Assembly (NCBI GenBank): GCA_016788185.1
Contig: JAEUTF010000242.1
Span: 1-33,278 of the forward strand
Length of the DNA stretch: 33,278 nt
Reading direction: 5' to 3'
Source of the DNA: Bacteroidia bacterium
GTDB taxonomy: Bacteria > Bacteroidota > Bacteroidia > AKYH767-A > OLB10
Numbering within the stretch: the stretch's first letter is position 1; each line of letters begins with the position of its first letter. This document shows positions 10,343 through 18,041 of the stretch, one piece after another. The notes beneath the pieces are model-generated. The model was not told the origin of the DNA and ran no database searches. It worked only from the letters and a program-made list of their open reading frames with translations. The position numbers and the translations under genes were made by a program.

Positions 10343-11329
10343 CTACTCGAAAATATGGCTGGTATAGGTACCCGTCGCCAGCGAATCGTAGGTCAACTCA
10401 TTGAATGAAATTCCTGCAATGGTCGTGTCCAGCCGGCAGGTGAAAATGCCTTTCCCGTCGCTGAGGTTGGTGAAATCGGGAATGAAATTGACCGTGTTGT
10501 TGGGGGAGTTGATTTGCAAATAGTTAAAGAAATCGTCGGTAGCGGAGGTGAAGAGGAAGTCCGCTTTAAAATCCTGGAGCCTGCGGGTCACCGTGGTATC
10601 TTTTTTAATCTTGATGCCCAGAAACTGAAAGACACTTTTCCCATTGACCAGGAACTCCAGTTCCTCACCGCCTGACAAGGTACGGCTGCTGATCTCGGGT
10701 AAACGGTAATCGAGGTAGCGGGTAGAGATGACCTGGGTAAGTTTCTTGGTCTCTGTATAACGGATACGCATGATCAATCCATACAATTTACCGTATTTGG
10801 AGCTGTAAATCCTGATTTTATAAGGGTCGTCGTCGGCCAGGTTAACACGGGTAGTGGGGGAGAGGGTGCGTTGAAAAATGGGTTCAATGATGCGGGTGGT
10901 GGCAGTGACGACTTTGCCTGTGGTCAGATTCTGGAAGCGCAAACGGTATTGTGCGGCAGGATCCAGTCGGGTATTGTTCAGTCGGAAGAGGTAATGGTTT
11001 TTGTCGGCAAAGAGCCCTTCATTTTTGTAGCTGGGGTATTCCGGAAACAAGGGATAGGTTTGTGTCACGGAACCGAGCTGAATTTTTTCAAGGTACACCC
11101 TTACCGTGGCGGTATCGTAATACAGGCTGTCGGGCTCCTGTGCCATTTGCAAGGCATTGCCGGCACCCAGATAGGCGCGCTGAACACGGATATAATGGGT
11201 CGTGCTGGTGGGATTCAGCAAGCCATAAATGACCGGTATTTCACGGTATTCCTCCAGTATGTCCAGATCATTTTCACAGGAGGCCAGCCCAAGGGTGAGG
11301 GCAATGACCAGCCAAAATAGTTTTTGCAT
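10343..11329 (-). CDS. Outer-surface lipoprotein, DUF4249-like
   Basis: A 328-residue lipoprotein. The signal peptide MQKLFWLVIALTLGLASC ends in a lipobox with acylated Cys18, followed by END. The start of the mature protein, with IPVIYGLLNPTSTTHYIRVQRAYLG, resembles DUF4249-type Bacteroidota lipoproteins, which often occur near TonB-dependent or cell-envelope genes; family assignment is tentative. The rest is predicted beta-rich with no catalytic motif. It lies upstream of dnaK in the same orientation, but a 123-nt gap with a regulatory element separates them. A candidate promoter lies directly upstream of the start codon. Confidence 0.75.
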   Translation of the reverse strand: MQKLFWLVIALTLGLASCENDLDILEEYREIPVIYGLLNPTSTTHYIRVQRAYLGAGNALQMAQEPDSLYYDTATVRVYLEKIQLGSVTQTYPLFPEYPSYKNEGLFADKNHYLFRLNNTRLDPAAQYRLRFQNLTTGKVVTATTRIIEPIFQRTLSPTTRVNLADDDPYKIRIYSSKYGKLYGLIMRIRYTETKKLTQVISTRYLDYRLPEISSRTLSGGEELEFLVNGKSVFQFLGIKIKKDTTVTRRLQDFKADFLFTSATDDFFNYLQINSPNNTVNFIPDFTNLSDGKGIFTCRLDTTIAGISFNELTYDSLATGTYTSHIFE

Positions 11330-11334
11330 TGTGC

Positions 11335-11363
11335 CAAAAATACTAATTTGACCGGGATTTCAA
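11335..11363 (-). promoter_or_regulatory. Candidate promoter of the DUF4249-like gene
   Basis: On the minus strand TTG (11363-11361), 18 nt, then TATTTTTG (11342-11335), a full match to TAnnTTTG. Transcription would begin within a few bases of the ATG at 11329, implying a nearly leaderless message. Confidence 0.4.
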
Positions 11364-11471
11364 CATGGTGCAGGATGGCAGACACCCTTCTGAACTTTTA
11401 TAATTTTTTAGCCGGGGCATGGACTGCATAGAAAGGACCTCAGACTGCCGGTGTTTTTTTAGTTTCGTGCC

Positions 11472-12089
11472 ATGCTGGAGGCCATACTATCCGGAATAAC
11501 CCTGGGCTTCGTACTGGCCCTTCTGGTAGGCCCTGTCTTTTTTCTGCTGATCGATACCAGCATCAAGAAGGGATTCAGGAAAGCCGTTTTTCTGGCGGCC
11601 GGGGTGATGTTGAGCGATGCCTTCTACATCCTGATCACCTATTTCAGCAGCACCACGCTTGGGTTCATGCAGACCTACCAGACGGAGATCGGTTATGCCG
11701 GGGGACTCTTGCTCGTGCTCTTCGGAATCGTGACGATTTTTAAGAAACCTCATATCCGGGCTGCCGATATTGACCTTCCCGACGATTCCAGAACCGTGCT
11801 GGTGGACGTGCTGAAGGGATTCATGCTGAACCTGCTGAACCCTTTTGTGCTGATTTTCTGGCTGGGTGTTTCCGGTACGGTTACGTCCGGTCATAAATTT
11901 TCGTATACGCATACCGTTATTTTCTTTTCCTTTGTGCTGCTCACCGTGCTGGGTACGGATATTCTGAAAGCCTGGCTGGCCGCCAGACTGAATGCCTTTC
12001 TGAAGCCTTCGCTGCTGTTGTGGGTGAACAGGGTCAGTGGGGCCGGATTACTCCTGTTCGGACTCCGTATGATCTGGAAAATGGCCTGA
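11472..12089 (+). CDS. LysE/RhtB-family exporter
   Basis: A 205-residue inner-membrane protein with about six hydrophobic helices. The N-terminus (LSGITLGFVLALLVGPVFFLLIDTSIKKGFRKA, quoted in part: GPVFFLLIDTSIKKGF) is the LysE signature: a glycine/proline-rich first helix followed by a basic loop. A second conserved block is LKGFMLNLLNPFVLIFWLG, with the N-x-x-NP core typical of this family. LysE-type proteins export amino acids or related small molecules; the substrate here cannot be told. It stands alone, with 142 nt of upstream sequence and 289 nt before the next start region. Confidence 0.85.
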   Translation: MLEAILSGITLGFVLALLVGPVFFLLIDTSIKKGFRKAVFLAAGVMLSDAFYILITYFSSTTLGFMQTYQTEIGYAGGLLLVLFGIVTIFKKPHIRAADIDLPDDSRTVLVDVLKGFMLNLLNPFVLIFWLGVSGTVTSGHKFSYTHTVIFFSFVLLTVLGTDILKAWLAARLNAFLKPSLLLWVNRVSGAGLLLFGLRMIWKMA

Positions 12090-12244
12090 CAGAGGCCTTT
12101 TCCGGTGTAAGATTTTCATTTTTTTATTAAAAAATCCGGCATCCTGGTATTCTATAAGTTCCTGTTATTCATAAGTTTTGATATTTTTCAGTTGGTTGAT
12201 AAGCCGGGGGGGCGCGCGAACAGGCCCGCTTTTCAGTGTAAGAC

Positions 12245-12275
12245 TTGACTTGTTTTGATACATTCCGTATGTTTA
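12245..12275 (+). promoter_or_regulatory. Bacteroidota-type promoter of the sugar transferase
   Basis: TTG (12245-12247), 20 nt, then TATGTTTA (12268-12275), seven of eight matches to TAnnTTTG. Predicted transcription start is near 12282, giving a leader of about 140 nt before ATG 12424. Confidence 0.5.
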
Positions 12276-12364
12276 CGTATGATCGTGAAGAAGGCGGAAA
12301 AACCCCTGGTTTTTTACCCTTGAAATCGGTCGGTTTACCCTCTGACGGAACCATCTTGCCGAAT

Positions 12365-12380
12365 AAGGCCGAAGGGCCTT
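12365..12380 (+). promoter_or_regulatory. Leader hairpin upstream of the sugar transferase
   Basis: Perfect 6-bp inverted repeat AAGGCC-GAAG-GGCCTT. No T tract follows, so it is not an intrinsic terminator. It ends 43 nt before ATG 12424 and covers the possible TTG start at 12379. Confidence 0.4.
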
Positions 12381-12423
12381 GAGTAAAAGCATTACCTTGA
12401 TGTTGTTCCAGCGAAGAAGAAAA

Positions 12424-13458
12424 ATGAAAGAAGCCCTGTTAAAGGATATTCAACCGGAGGTAAGGAAGTTCCTCAGCAAGTACGCCGACCTGAAATCGTC
12501 GGCTACGCGGGTGCTGATCACAACCACGGCCTTCAATGTGGAAAACCTGGAAGAGCATTCGTCGCAGGCCATTATCAACCTGAAGAAAATAAACGACATC
12601 CGATTCGTCAATAAATTTCAGGAAGCCATCAACGAGCGTTTGCCCATCGGCGGTGTGTATGCCGGCTTTGTTGAAACACAGGAGCAACGAAAATACCGCC
12701 TGCTCAAGAAGTTTATGCCCGGATTGGCGCATTTGTATTTTGTTTTTGATTTCATTTTTAAAAGGGTATTTCCGAAGCTGCCCTTCTTCAAAAAACTGTA
12801 TTTCTTCGTAACCAACGGACGGAACCGCGTGATGTCAAAAGCGGAAGCACTCGGCCGCCTGGCCTCCTGTGGTTTTAAAATCATCGAGGTGAAGGAAATC
12901 GGGAATTACACCTATTTCGTGGGAAAGAAGGAGCGTCAGCCCTATTTTGATCTCAGTCCTTCCTACGGTCCGCTCTTTACCATGAACAGGATCGGGAAAG
13001 ACGGGAAGATGATCCAGGTGTATAAGTTTCGTACGATGTATCCCTATGCAGAATACCTGCAGGAGTACATCTATGAGCAGAACAAACTCGCTTCCGGCGG
13101 TAAATTTGCTGAAGATTTCAGGATTACCTCCTGGGGTAAATTCATGCGCAAATGCTGGCTGGACGAGTTGCCCATGGTGATGAATGTATTGAAGGGCGAT
13201 ATTAAGATTGTGGGCGTGCGGCCTTTGAGCAAACACTATTACAGTCTTTATACGAAGGAGCTCCAGGAAAAAAGAATTTATTCGAAGCCGGGATTACTGC
13301 CGCCTTTTTATGTGGATATGCCCTCTACCCTGGATGAAATCATCGAGTCGGAACTTAAATATCTGCGGGCCTATGAAAAGAGGCCGGTGCTGACCGATAT
13401 CCGGTACTTTTTCTCCATCTGTACCAATATCATTTTCCGCAAAGTGCGCAGCAATTAA
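12424..13458 (+). CDS. Bacterial sugar transferase (phosphoglycosyltransferase-like) with an extended N-terminal region
   Basis: A 344-residue protein whose C-terminal half is a bacterial sugar transferase domain: MNRIGKDGKMIQVYKFRTM, then DFRITSWGKFMRKCWLDELPMV and NVLKGDIKIVGVRPLSK. Such enzymes transfer a sugar-phosphate from a nucleotide sugar to undecaprenyl phosphate, starting polysaccharide or glycan assembly at the inner membrane. The N-terminal half is unusual: a hydrophobic stretch at about 85-120 (LYFVFDFIFKRVFPKL...) is separated from the catalytic core by about 60 soluble residues, rather than joined to it as in the canonical family. I start at ATG 12424, preceded by a purine-rich stretch; ATG 12400 and TTG 12379 are in frame. 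It converges with the exosortase/glycosyltransferase operon and may supply its lipid-linked sugar. Confidence 0.85.
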   Translation: MKEALLKDIQPEVRKFLSKYADLKSSATRVLITTTAFNVENLEEHSSQAIINLKKINDIRFVNKFQEAINERLPIGGVYAGFVETQEQRKYRLLKKFMPGLAHLYFVFDFIFKRVFPKLPFFKKLYFFVTNGRNRVMSKAEALGRLASCGFKIIEVKEIGNYTYFVGKKERQPYFDLSPSYGPLFTMNRIGKDGKMIQVYKFRTMYPYAEYLQEYIYEQNKLASGGKFAEDFRITSWGKFMRKCWLDELPMVMNVLKGDIKIVGVRPLSKHYYSLYTKELQEKRIYSKPGLLPPFYVDMPSTLDEIIESELKYLRAYEKRPVLTDIRYFFSICTNIIFRKVRSN

Positions 13459-13466
13459 AATAGCAG

Positions 13467-13493
13467 TTCTTTTTTAATCTGGTTAAGAAAGAA
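13467..13493. terminator. Possible bidirectional terminator between convergent genes
   Basis: An 11-bp AT-rich inverted repeat with one mismatch (13467-13477 and 13483-13493, 5-nt loop) between the stops at 13458 (+) and 13521 (-). The stem is weak, so confidence is low. Confidence 0.3.
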
Positions 13494-13520
13494 AGCCGTC
13501 TTTACCTTTTACATTACCTC

Positions 13521-15011
13521 TTATTTTGTGCTGCGCCGGTAAACGGTATAATTCCCAATGGTCGTATCGGCTTCGTACTTGTTCAGGCTGACGTCAAGAA
13601 ATTCCTGAAGGGGTTTGTTCTTTTTTTCAATGATGAAGGGGATGCGGCCGTTTTGAACCAGTTGTCCGAATGCATCGAAATGAAATACACCAAGCGGACG
13701 GGTAAAATAGAGCGCCACTTCCCGGCAGGGAAAAAGCGCCCGGTCGGCCAGGTGCAGATTGAGGGTGCTTTCCTTGTGGAAATCCGTTAGTATCCATTCA
13801 CCCGTTTTCAGTTCAGGAAGTACATAAGCCGCCACTTGTCTGGCATGGGCATAGTCGGCTTTGGCTTTTTTCATCAGCCCGATATCACCCCAGCCCTTGT
13901 CGTTCGCGGCGGCCAGCAGGAAAAAGGGGGAAAGGGCCAGTGCAAATAAAACGGAGTTCCCGTTCAGGTAGGTTTCCTGCCGCAACAGCAGGGCCAGGCC
14001 AAAAATCGACAGGGCGATAAACTCAAGGTAATAATTCGGTCCTGACCCCGCCTTGAAGGAAGTCAGGGTGGCAATTACAAAATACCAGGCGATGCCAAAG
14101 CCCAGAAAAGTATGCAGAGTAGTGCGTTTGTCCTTAAAGAGCAGATAGGCCACCATGAATCCGGCAGCCAGAATGTAGGAGAATTTGAGGAAGAAATTTT
14201 TCAGGATGACTTCTGTAAACCAATTGACATTGATTCCGTTTTTAACGCCGTCGACTACATTCAATTTGAAATCAGGGATGGAGCCGGGTAAAATCCAAAG
14301 GGCAAGCAGCACACTGCAGGCCAGCAGGCCGACTGCGTACAATAGCCATTGCCGGGTGGATTTTTCAATGAACAGATAATGGATAAAGCAATACGCCGCA
14401 AGAAACACACCGGTTTGCTTGGTGGCGATGGCGAGGGCGGTTATGGCCCCGGCGAGAAAGGCGCCGGGCAGCCATTTCATGATCCGGCCCTCCGGAAAAG
14501 TATAGGATTTGATCAGCAGGCTGATGGTGGCGAGGAAAAAGAAAAGGTAAAGATTGTCAACACGGCCGTAAATAATACCGGGTATGGAAAGAAAGTATAT
14601 CAGTGCCATGGACCAGGCCGTGAGTGTTGGCAGGGATAGAAACCGGATAAGGGTACGGGCAATCAGCACCACCGAAAGGCAATCGATCAACAGGCAGAAA
14701 AAGCGGCTGGTGATCAGCACAGCGTGTACGTCATGGCTGTTGCCTGATAGCTGCACCAGCGATTTCACAAGATAAAAGTGTAGCGGCATGTACTGGATGA
14801 TGGGAAAGGGAGGCATTTCCGGATGGGTGTAAAGGAAACTGCCTTCCAGCATCCTGATGATGCCATACATAACGTTGATGGATACCCCCCCGGTTTCCGG
14901 AAGATAAGAGCCTGCCAGCAGGATGCGCAAAACCAGCAAACAGGCCGCCATTACCCCTATCAGAGCAAAGAGCAGATGCCCGGGCCGGATAATCCTGAAA
15001 ACCCCTTTCAT
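13521..15011 (-). CDS. Multi-pass GT-C-like glycosyltransferase
   Basis: A 496-residue inner-membrane protein with about 10-11 hydrophobic helices and a soluble C-terminal part of about 120 residues. The region IIQYMPLHFYLVKSL in the first periplasmic loop and the helix YGRVDNLYLFFFLATISLLI are typical of GT-C mannosyl/arabinosyltransferase-like proteins (GT39/GT87 type) using polyprenyl-phosphate sugars. The exact acidic catalytic residues are not certain. The gene overlaps the methyltransferase by 4 nt and is the last of a five-gene operon headed by an exosortase. It could add a sugar in the periplasm to a lipid-linked glycan or a processed peptide; that is inference. Confidence 0.75.
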   Translation of the reverse strand: MKGVFRIIRPGHLLFALIGVMAACLLVLRILLAGSYLPETGGVSINVMYGIIRMLEGSFLYTHPEMPPFPIIQYMPLHFYLVKSLVQLSGNSHDVHAVLITSRFFCLLIDCLSVVLIARTLIRFLSLPTLTAWSMALIYFLSIPGIIYGRVDNLYLFFFLATISLLIKSYTFPEGRIMKWLPGAFLAGAITALAIATKQTGVFLAAYCFIHYLFIEKSTRQWLLYAVGLLACSVLLALWILPGSIPDFKLNVVDGVKNGINVNWFTEVILKNFFLKFSYILAAGFMVAYLLFKDKRTTLHTFLGFGIAWYFVIATLTSFKAGSGPNYYLEFIALSIFGLALLLRQETYLNGNSVLFALALSPFFLLAAANDKGWGDIGLMKKAKADYAHARQVAAYVLPELKTGEWILTDFHKESTLNLHLADRALFPCREVALYFTRPLGVFHFDAFGQLVQNGRIPFIIEKKNKPLQEFLDVSLNKYEADTTIGNYTVYRRSTK

Positions 15012-15718
15012 GGTTTTTGCCAGATTCCTATGAGTGATTTGCCGGTACTGAAAAGGATGAGCGGGTCGACGGCTTTTGATACCGGAACGATCAGGTTGTC
15101 CCAGAATTTAACTTCCTGTGCCGTCGGGTACTCTTTTTTCAGAAATAACTTGTTGGTCAGCGAAGCCAGCAATCCCAGGCTGTCGAGGTAAAAGAGCTCT
15201 TTGCTCTTCAACGATGCGGGAACAGCCTGCCGGAGTAATTTTTTGTTATACCGGCGGTAGTGACCAATGGCTTTATCAAAGGGGCTGAACAACCATTGGT
15301 GTGCAGGCACCAGAATGATCAGGTGTCCGCCTGCTTTAAGCAGTCCGGCGGCCCGGCGAAGTTCAGCCCTGTCGTCCTCGATGTGTTCGATGACATCGAT
15401 GTACACGATCGTGTCGAACAGGGAAGGGAGGGTATAGTCCTCCGTGGTTCCGGTCTTTACACTGATTTTCGGGGGCAGTTCTCCGGTACTTATTTTTTCA
15501 CTGATTTTTTCCGAAAGGGAAGCATCGGGTTCGAGGCAGACCCAGGTATCCACCTGTTCATTCAGGAGGTGCAGCGTGGTTTCTCCGATACCGGCTCCGG
15601 CTTCCAGCACATGGCCGTGTATGTAGGAGCTCAGGCGTTTCCGGTAATATGTCTTCCAGTTCCTGGCATGCCGGAACAACTCCAACTCGTTGCCGATATA
15701 ATGGGCCGCCGTGTTCAT
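15008..15718 (-). CDS. Class I SAM-dependent methyltransferase in the exosortase operon
   Basis: A 236-residue methyltransferase with SAM loop VLEAGAGIGETTLHLL (about 36-51), acidic strand end CLEPDASL, and the post-motif VYIDVIEHIEDD. HYRRYNKKLLRQAVP in the second half is common in methyltransferases of glycan clusters. It is cytoplasmic with no membrane segment. It overlaps the genes on both sides by 4 nt, so the three are translationally coupled. The likely target is a sugar or lipid intermediate made by the neighbouring glycosyltransferases; the substrate is not visible in the sequence. Confidence 0.85.
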   Translation of the reverse strand: MNTAAHYIGNELELFRHARNWKTYYRKRLSSYIHGHVLEAGAGIGETTLHLLNEQVDTWVCLEPDASLSEKISEKISTGELPPKISVKTGTTEDYTLPSLFDTIVYIDVIEHIEDDRAELRRAAGLLKAGGHLIILVPAHQWLFSPFDKAIGHYRRYNKKLLRQAVPASLKSKELFYLDSLGLLASLTNKLFLKKEYPTAQEVKFWDNLIVPVSKAVDPLILFSTGKSLIGIWQKP

Positions 15719-16647
15719 TTGTTTCCGGAAATAAAATTCTGATATTCAAGAGCGGGAATAAAATGTCGTTGCGTACGGTACGATAATACATTGAAGAGGA
15801 GGAGCAGTGAGATCAGAAAGGCCTGGAAGATGATGATCAGAAAACTGAGCACGACAAAGGAAGCCCAGCCCGGTATGGCGAAAGGAGTGAAAAAACGGAT
15901 GGCCGTTACCGTGAGTATTCCGATCAGGGCGATGCAGATCAGGAAAAAGGTAGACACCAGAATCCTGACGGCCAGGATGTCGGTGTATACCGCAATGGCG
16001 CTGAGTCCGTGGATGACCAGCGTAAAGAAATTCATTTTTGAATGTCCGTGATACCGGGTGCCCCTGTCCAGCGGAAGGGCGCCGTAGGGCAGGCGGGAGC
16101 GTATGATGCCGCCTGAGAAATGGTTCCAGATGTCGGAAACATACACGAGGTTATTGACCTTCCCGAAGGGAATGGCGCAGAAATTCCCGAAGCTGATCCT
16201 TTGCCCGGTAAGGATACGGTAAATGCTTTTATACAGGAAGTAGAAAAAACGGAACCAGAATCCTTCGTAGCGCCGTTTTCGGGTGCCAAAAATAATTTTA
16301 CCGTTTTCATTCGCGGCTTTTGCCAGCAACGCAGGAATGTCTGAAGCTTTATCTTCCCCGTCACCATCCATCACCACCACATAATCGGCATTGGCATGGT
16401 CATTCAGAAAACAAAGTCCGATAGCAATGGCACGCTGGTGTCCTACGTTCCTGTTCAGCCGGATAATCCTCAGGTCGCCGGCAGCAGAATCAAAGCGGTC
16501 TTCTTCCCGGTCGGTGGAGCAATCGTCCACCACCACATACTGCACTTCATGATCAGGATAAGACTGAAAACATTTTCTGATATCCCTGATCAGGCAGGCA
16601 CAGGATTCCCAGTCGTTGAAAACAGGAATGAGAATATTGATCTTCAT
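15715..16647 (-). CDS. GT2 glycosyltransferase, polyprenyl-phosphate (GtrB/DPM1-like) type
   Basis: A 310-residue protein. A GT-A catalytic domain occupies about 1-215: NILIPVFNDWE at the N-terminus, VVVDDCSTD (nucleotide binding, D41/D42), and the metal-binding DxD at 94-96 (VVMDGDGED). Two C-terminal transmembrane helices follow at about 229-295. This layout matches GtrB/DPM1-like enzymes, which transfer a sugar from a nucleotide donor to a polyprenyl phosphate on the cytoplasmic face. The product would be a substrate for a GT-C enzyme such as the one encoded two genes later. It starts 20 nt after the membrane partner gene and overlaps the methyltransferase by 4 nt. Confidence 0.88.
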   Translation of the reverse strand: MKINILIPVFNDWESCACLIRDIRKCFQSYPDHEVQYVVVDDCSTDREEDRFDSAAGDLRIIRLNRNVGHQRAIAIGLCFLNDHANADYVVVMDGDGEDKASDIPALLAKAANENGKIIFGTRKRRYEGFWFRFFYFLYKSIYRILTGQRISFGNFCAIPFGKVNNLVYVSDIWNHFSGGIIRSRLPYGALPLDRGTRYHGHSKMNFFTLVIHGLSAIAVYTDILAVRILVSTFFLICIALIGILTVTAIRFFTPFAIPGWASFVVLSFLIIIFQAFLISLLLLFNVLSYRTQRHFIPALEYQNFISGNK

Positions 16648-16667
16648 TGGAGCGAGGTAGACCCGTA

Positions 16668-17189
16668 TTAAACGTTGAATGTTCCTTCCGGGTTCGGTTT
16701 TTTAACAAATCCGAAGGCTTTCACCAATGCCGCGATGGCCAGTATGAGGAAGGGAGATAAAAAAAGGTCTTCGATGTAATGGGAGAGTCCCGTGCTGAGC
16801 CGGTAATCCACCCCGAAATCTCCCAGTTTGAGCAGGATAAAACAAATGATCATGTAGAGGAAATACAGGATGAACATCAGCTTACCGATAAACACCGACC
16901 TTGAATAAACCAGGAGCAATACGCCGGCGATGACCAGGTAAAGGAAACTGAAGAGGACCGAAGACTGCAGTTTTGCGGGCAGTTTAACGCCGAGGGTACC
17001 CTTCATCTCCGATTTTTCAAATTTTGCAACCTCCGGCTTCGGATAGCGGTTAATGAACATGAAGGTTCCTTGTTCAAAAATCAGAAGTTTCTTTTCTCTT
17101 TTGAAACCAAAAAAAATCAAAGCGGCAGTGGCCATGATCAGCACCGCGATGCGCCAGGGGTCGGATAATTCTGCTAGGCGCTTAAGCAT
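16668..17189 (-). CDS. Exosortase-associated four-helix membrane protein (XrtX-associated-like)
   Basis: A 173-residue inner-membrane protein. Predicted helices lie at about 13-29, 76-96, 102-122 and 143-161, with a soluble loop of about 45 residues between the first two (KREKKLLIFEQGTFMFINRY...). I see no catalytic motif. It overlaps the end of the exosortase gene by 8 nt, so the two are translationally coupled and probably work together. Its size and position fit the small membrane partner described beside Bacteroidota exosortases of the XrtX type; I assign this from context and general layout, not from a searched match. Confidence 0.65.
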   Translation of the reverse strand: MLKRLAELSDPWRIAVLIMATAALIFFGFKREKKLLIFEQGTFMFINRYPKPEVAKFEKSEMKGTLGVKLPAKLQSSVLFSFLYLVIAGVLLLVYSRSVFIGKLMFILYFLYMIICFILLKLGDFGVDYRLSTGLSHYIEDLFLSPFLILAIAALVKAFGFVKKPNPEGTFNV

Positions 17190-17745
17190 TTGTTTTCTCC
17201 GTATTGACCAGCAGGTTCAAATGGCTGTAGCGGTTGGTCCAGATAATCCAGAACAAAAAAATAAATGCATACACGATGATGGTAAAGGTGTAATGATGAT
17301 TGAAGTCCAGGTATTCGGGCGCTTTAAACTGAATCAACGCCAGGGCCACCGTTCTTCCTACATTGATCAGGTGAATGAGTGCCGAGCCTGCAAGAATAAA
17401 CCACCATTTGTTTTTCCAGTCGCCTGGAAAGCAAATGATGAATCCGGCAAAAAGTACAAAGAGTTCGAGCCCGTTGCAGGGATTGCCCACGCCCACCATC
17501 TCTTCCTGCCGGATGCAAACAATGGTTTGACGGTCACCGGGCTGGGTGCTTCCCTCAAAGCCCGCAAGTTTTAAAAGGTAACCCGCATCCGTAGCCACCC
17601 GGTAATTGAGGTAAGTATCGAGTTTTCCATGGGGAGCTATAAAGTAGTCGTAGGAAATGAACCAAAAGATGTATAGAAAAACAGCCTTGACGATAAACAG
17701 CACAATGGCTTTTTGACGGGGATCCTTGTTTAAGGCATTAAACAT
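17182..17745 (-). CDS. Exosortase/archaeosortase family transpeptidase, XrtX-like
   Basis: A 187-residue multi-pass inner-membrane protein with the exosortase catalytic triad in order: Cys90 in GNPCNGLELFVLF, Arg131 in INVGRTVAL, and His150/His151 in FNHHYTFTIIVYAF. Exosortases cut C-terminal tripartite sorting tails (short motif, hydrophobic helix, basic end) in the periplasm and are thought to join the product to an acceptor, often a polysaccharide-linked lipid. It heads an operon with a membrane partner, two glycosyltransferases and a methyltransferase. A tiny peptide with a matching tail is encoded 84 nt upstream of its start. The subtype (XrtX) is assigned from the PID-type substrate next door and is less sure than the family. 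Start ATG at 17745; a candidate promoter abuts it. Confidence 0.85.
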   Translation of the reverse strand: MFNALNKDPRQKAIVLFIVKAVFLYIFWFISYDYFIAPHGKLDTYLNYRVATDAGYLLKLAGFEGSTQPGDRQTIVCIRQEEMVGVGNPCNGLELFVLFAGFIICFPGDWKNKWWFILAGSALIHLINVGRTVALALIQFKAPEYLDFNHHYTFTIIVYAFIFLFWIIWTNRYSHLNLLVNTEKTNA

Positions 17746-17749
17746 CGGG

Positions 17750-17778
17750 CTAATTTAATAAGCTTGGGGATACTCCAA
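17750..17778 (-). promoter_or_regulatory. Candidate promoter of the exosortase operon
   Basis: On the minus strand TTG (17778-17776), 18 nt, then TAAATTAG (17757-17750), seven of eight matches to TAnnTTTG. It lies just after the terminator of the peptide gene and so close to ATG 17745 that the message would be almost leaderless. Confidence 0.4.
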
Positions 17779-17804
17779 AAAAAAAGGTCAGCAAAATGCT
17801 AACC
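17777..17804 (-). terminator. Rho-independent terminator of the PID-CTERM-like peptide gene
   Basis: Stem GGTTAGCA (17804-17797) and TGCTGACC (17793-17786, minus strand), 8 bp with one G-U pair and a 3-nt loop, followed by nine T (17785-17777). It separates the peptide gene from the exosortase operon. Confidence 0.85.
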
Positions 17805-17829
17805 TTTCATTTCTTATGACAGGAAAAAA

Positions 17830-18009
17830 TTATTTCTCTTTCTTCTTGTCATAAATCTTTTTGATGCCGTAGCCGGCCCCGGCGGCAAGTAATGCGCTTA
17901 ATCCGCCATCGATGGGCACATTCGGATTGCTCTTTTGTGCAAACATAGGCAGGGCAAACATTACCATGAACACGAGGATCGGGAGGGCTTTATAAAATGT
18001 CTTTTTCAT
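17830..18009 (-). CDS. Tiny exported PID-CTERM-like peptide, probable exosortase substrate
   Basis: A 59-residue protein. Residues 1-25 are a signal peptide (MKKTFYKALPILVFMVMF... ending MFAQ). Only about nine residues (KSNPNVPID) separate it from the tripartite tail: PID motif at 32-34, GG, a small hydrophobic Gly/Ala helix (LSALLAAGAGYGIK), and a basic end (KKIYDKKKEK). This matches the organisation of Bacteroidota PID-CTERM sorting tails. If an exosortase cuts near PID, the released product is only about 7-10 residues. The start is ATG 18009; a longer frame from TTG 18042 would begin inside the promoter -10 element. It has its own promoter and terminator and lies next to the exosortase gene. 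Confidence 0.8.
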   Translation of the reverse strand: MKKTFYKALPILVFMVMFALPMFAQKSNPNVPIDGGLSALLAAGAGYGIKKIYDKKKEK

Positions 18010-18041
18010 GACTTCTGGTTTAATCAAGTGGTTATACTGCA

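Larger units (their letters stand above)
12090..12423 (+). other. Intergenic region: promoter and leader of the sugar transferase
   Basis: This 334-nt gap holds AT-rich sequence just after the exporter, a G7 run near 12203, a good promoter (12245-12275) and a leader hairpin (12365-12380). I see no convincing terminator for the exporter and no small gene. TTG at 12379 and ATG at 12400 are alternative starts for the downstream gene. Confidence 0.5.
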
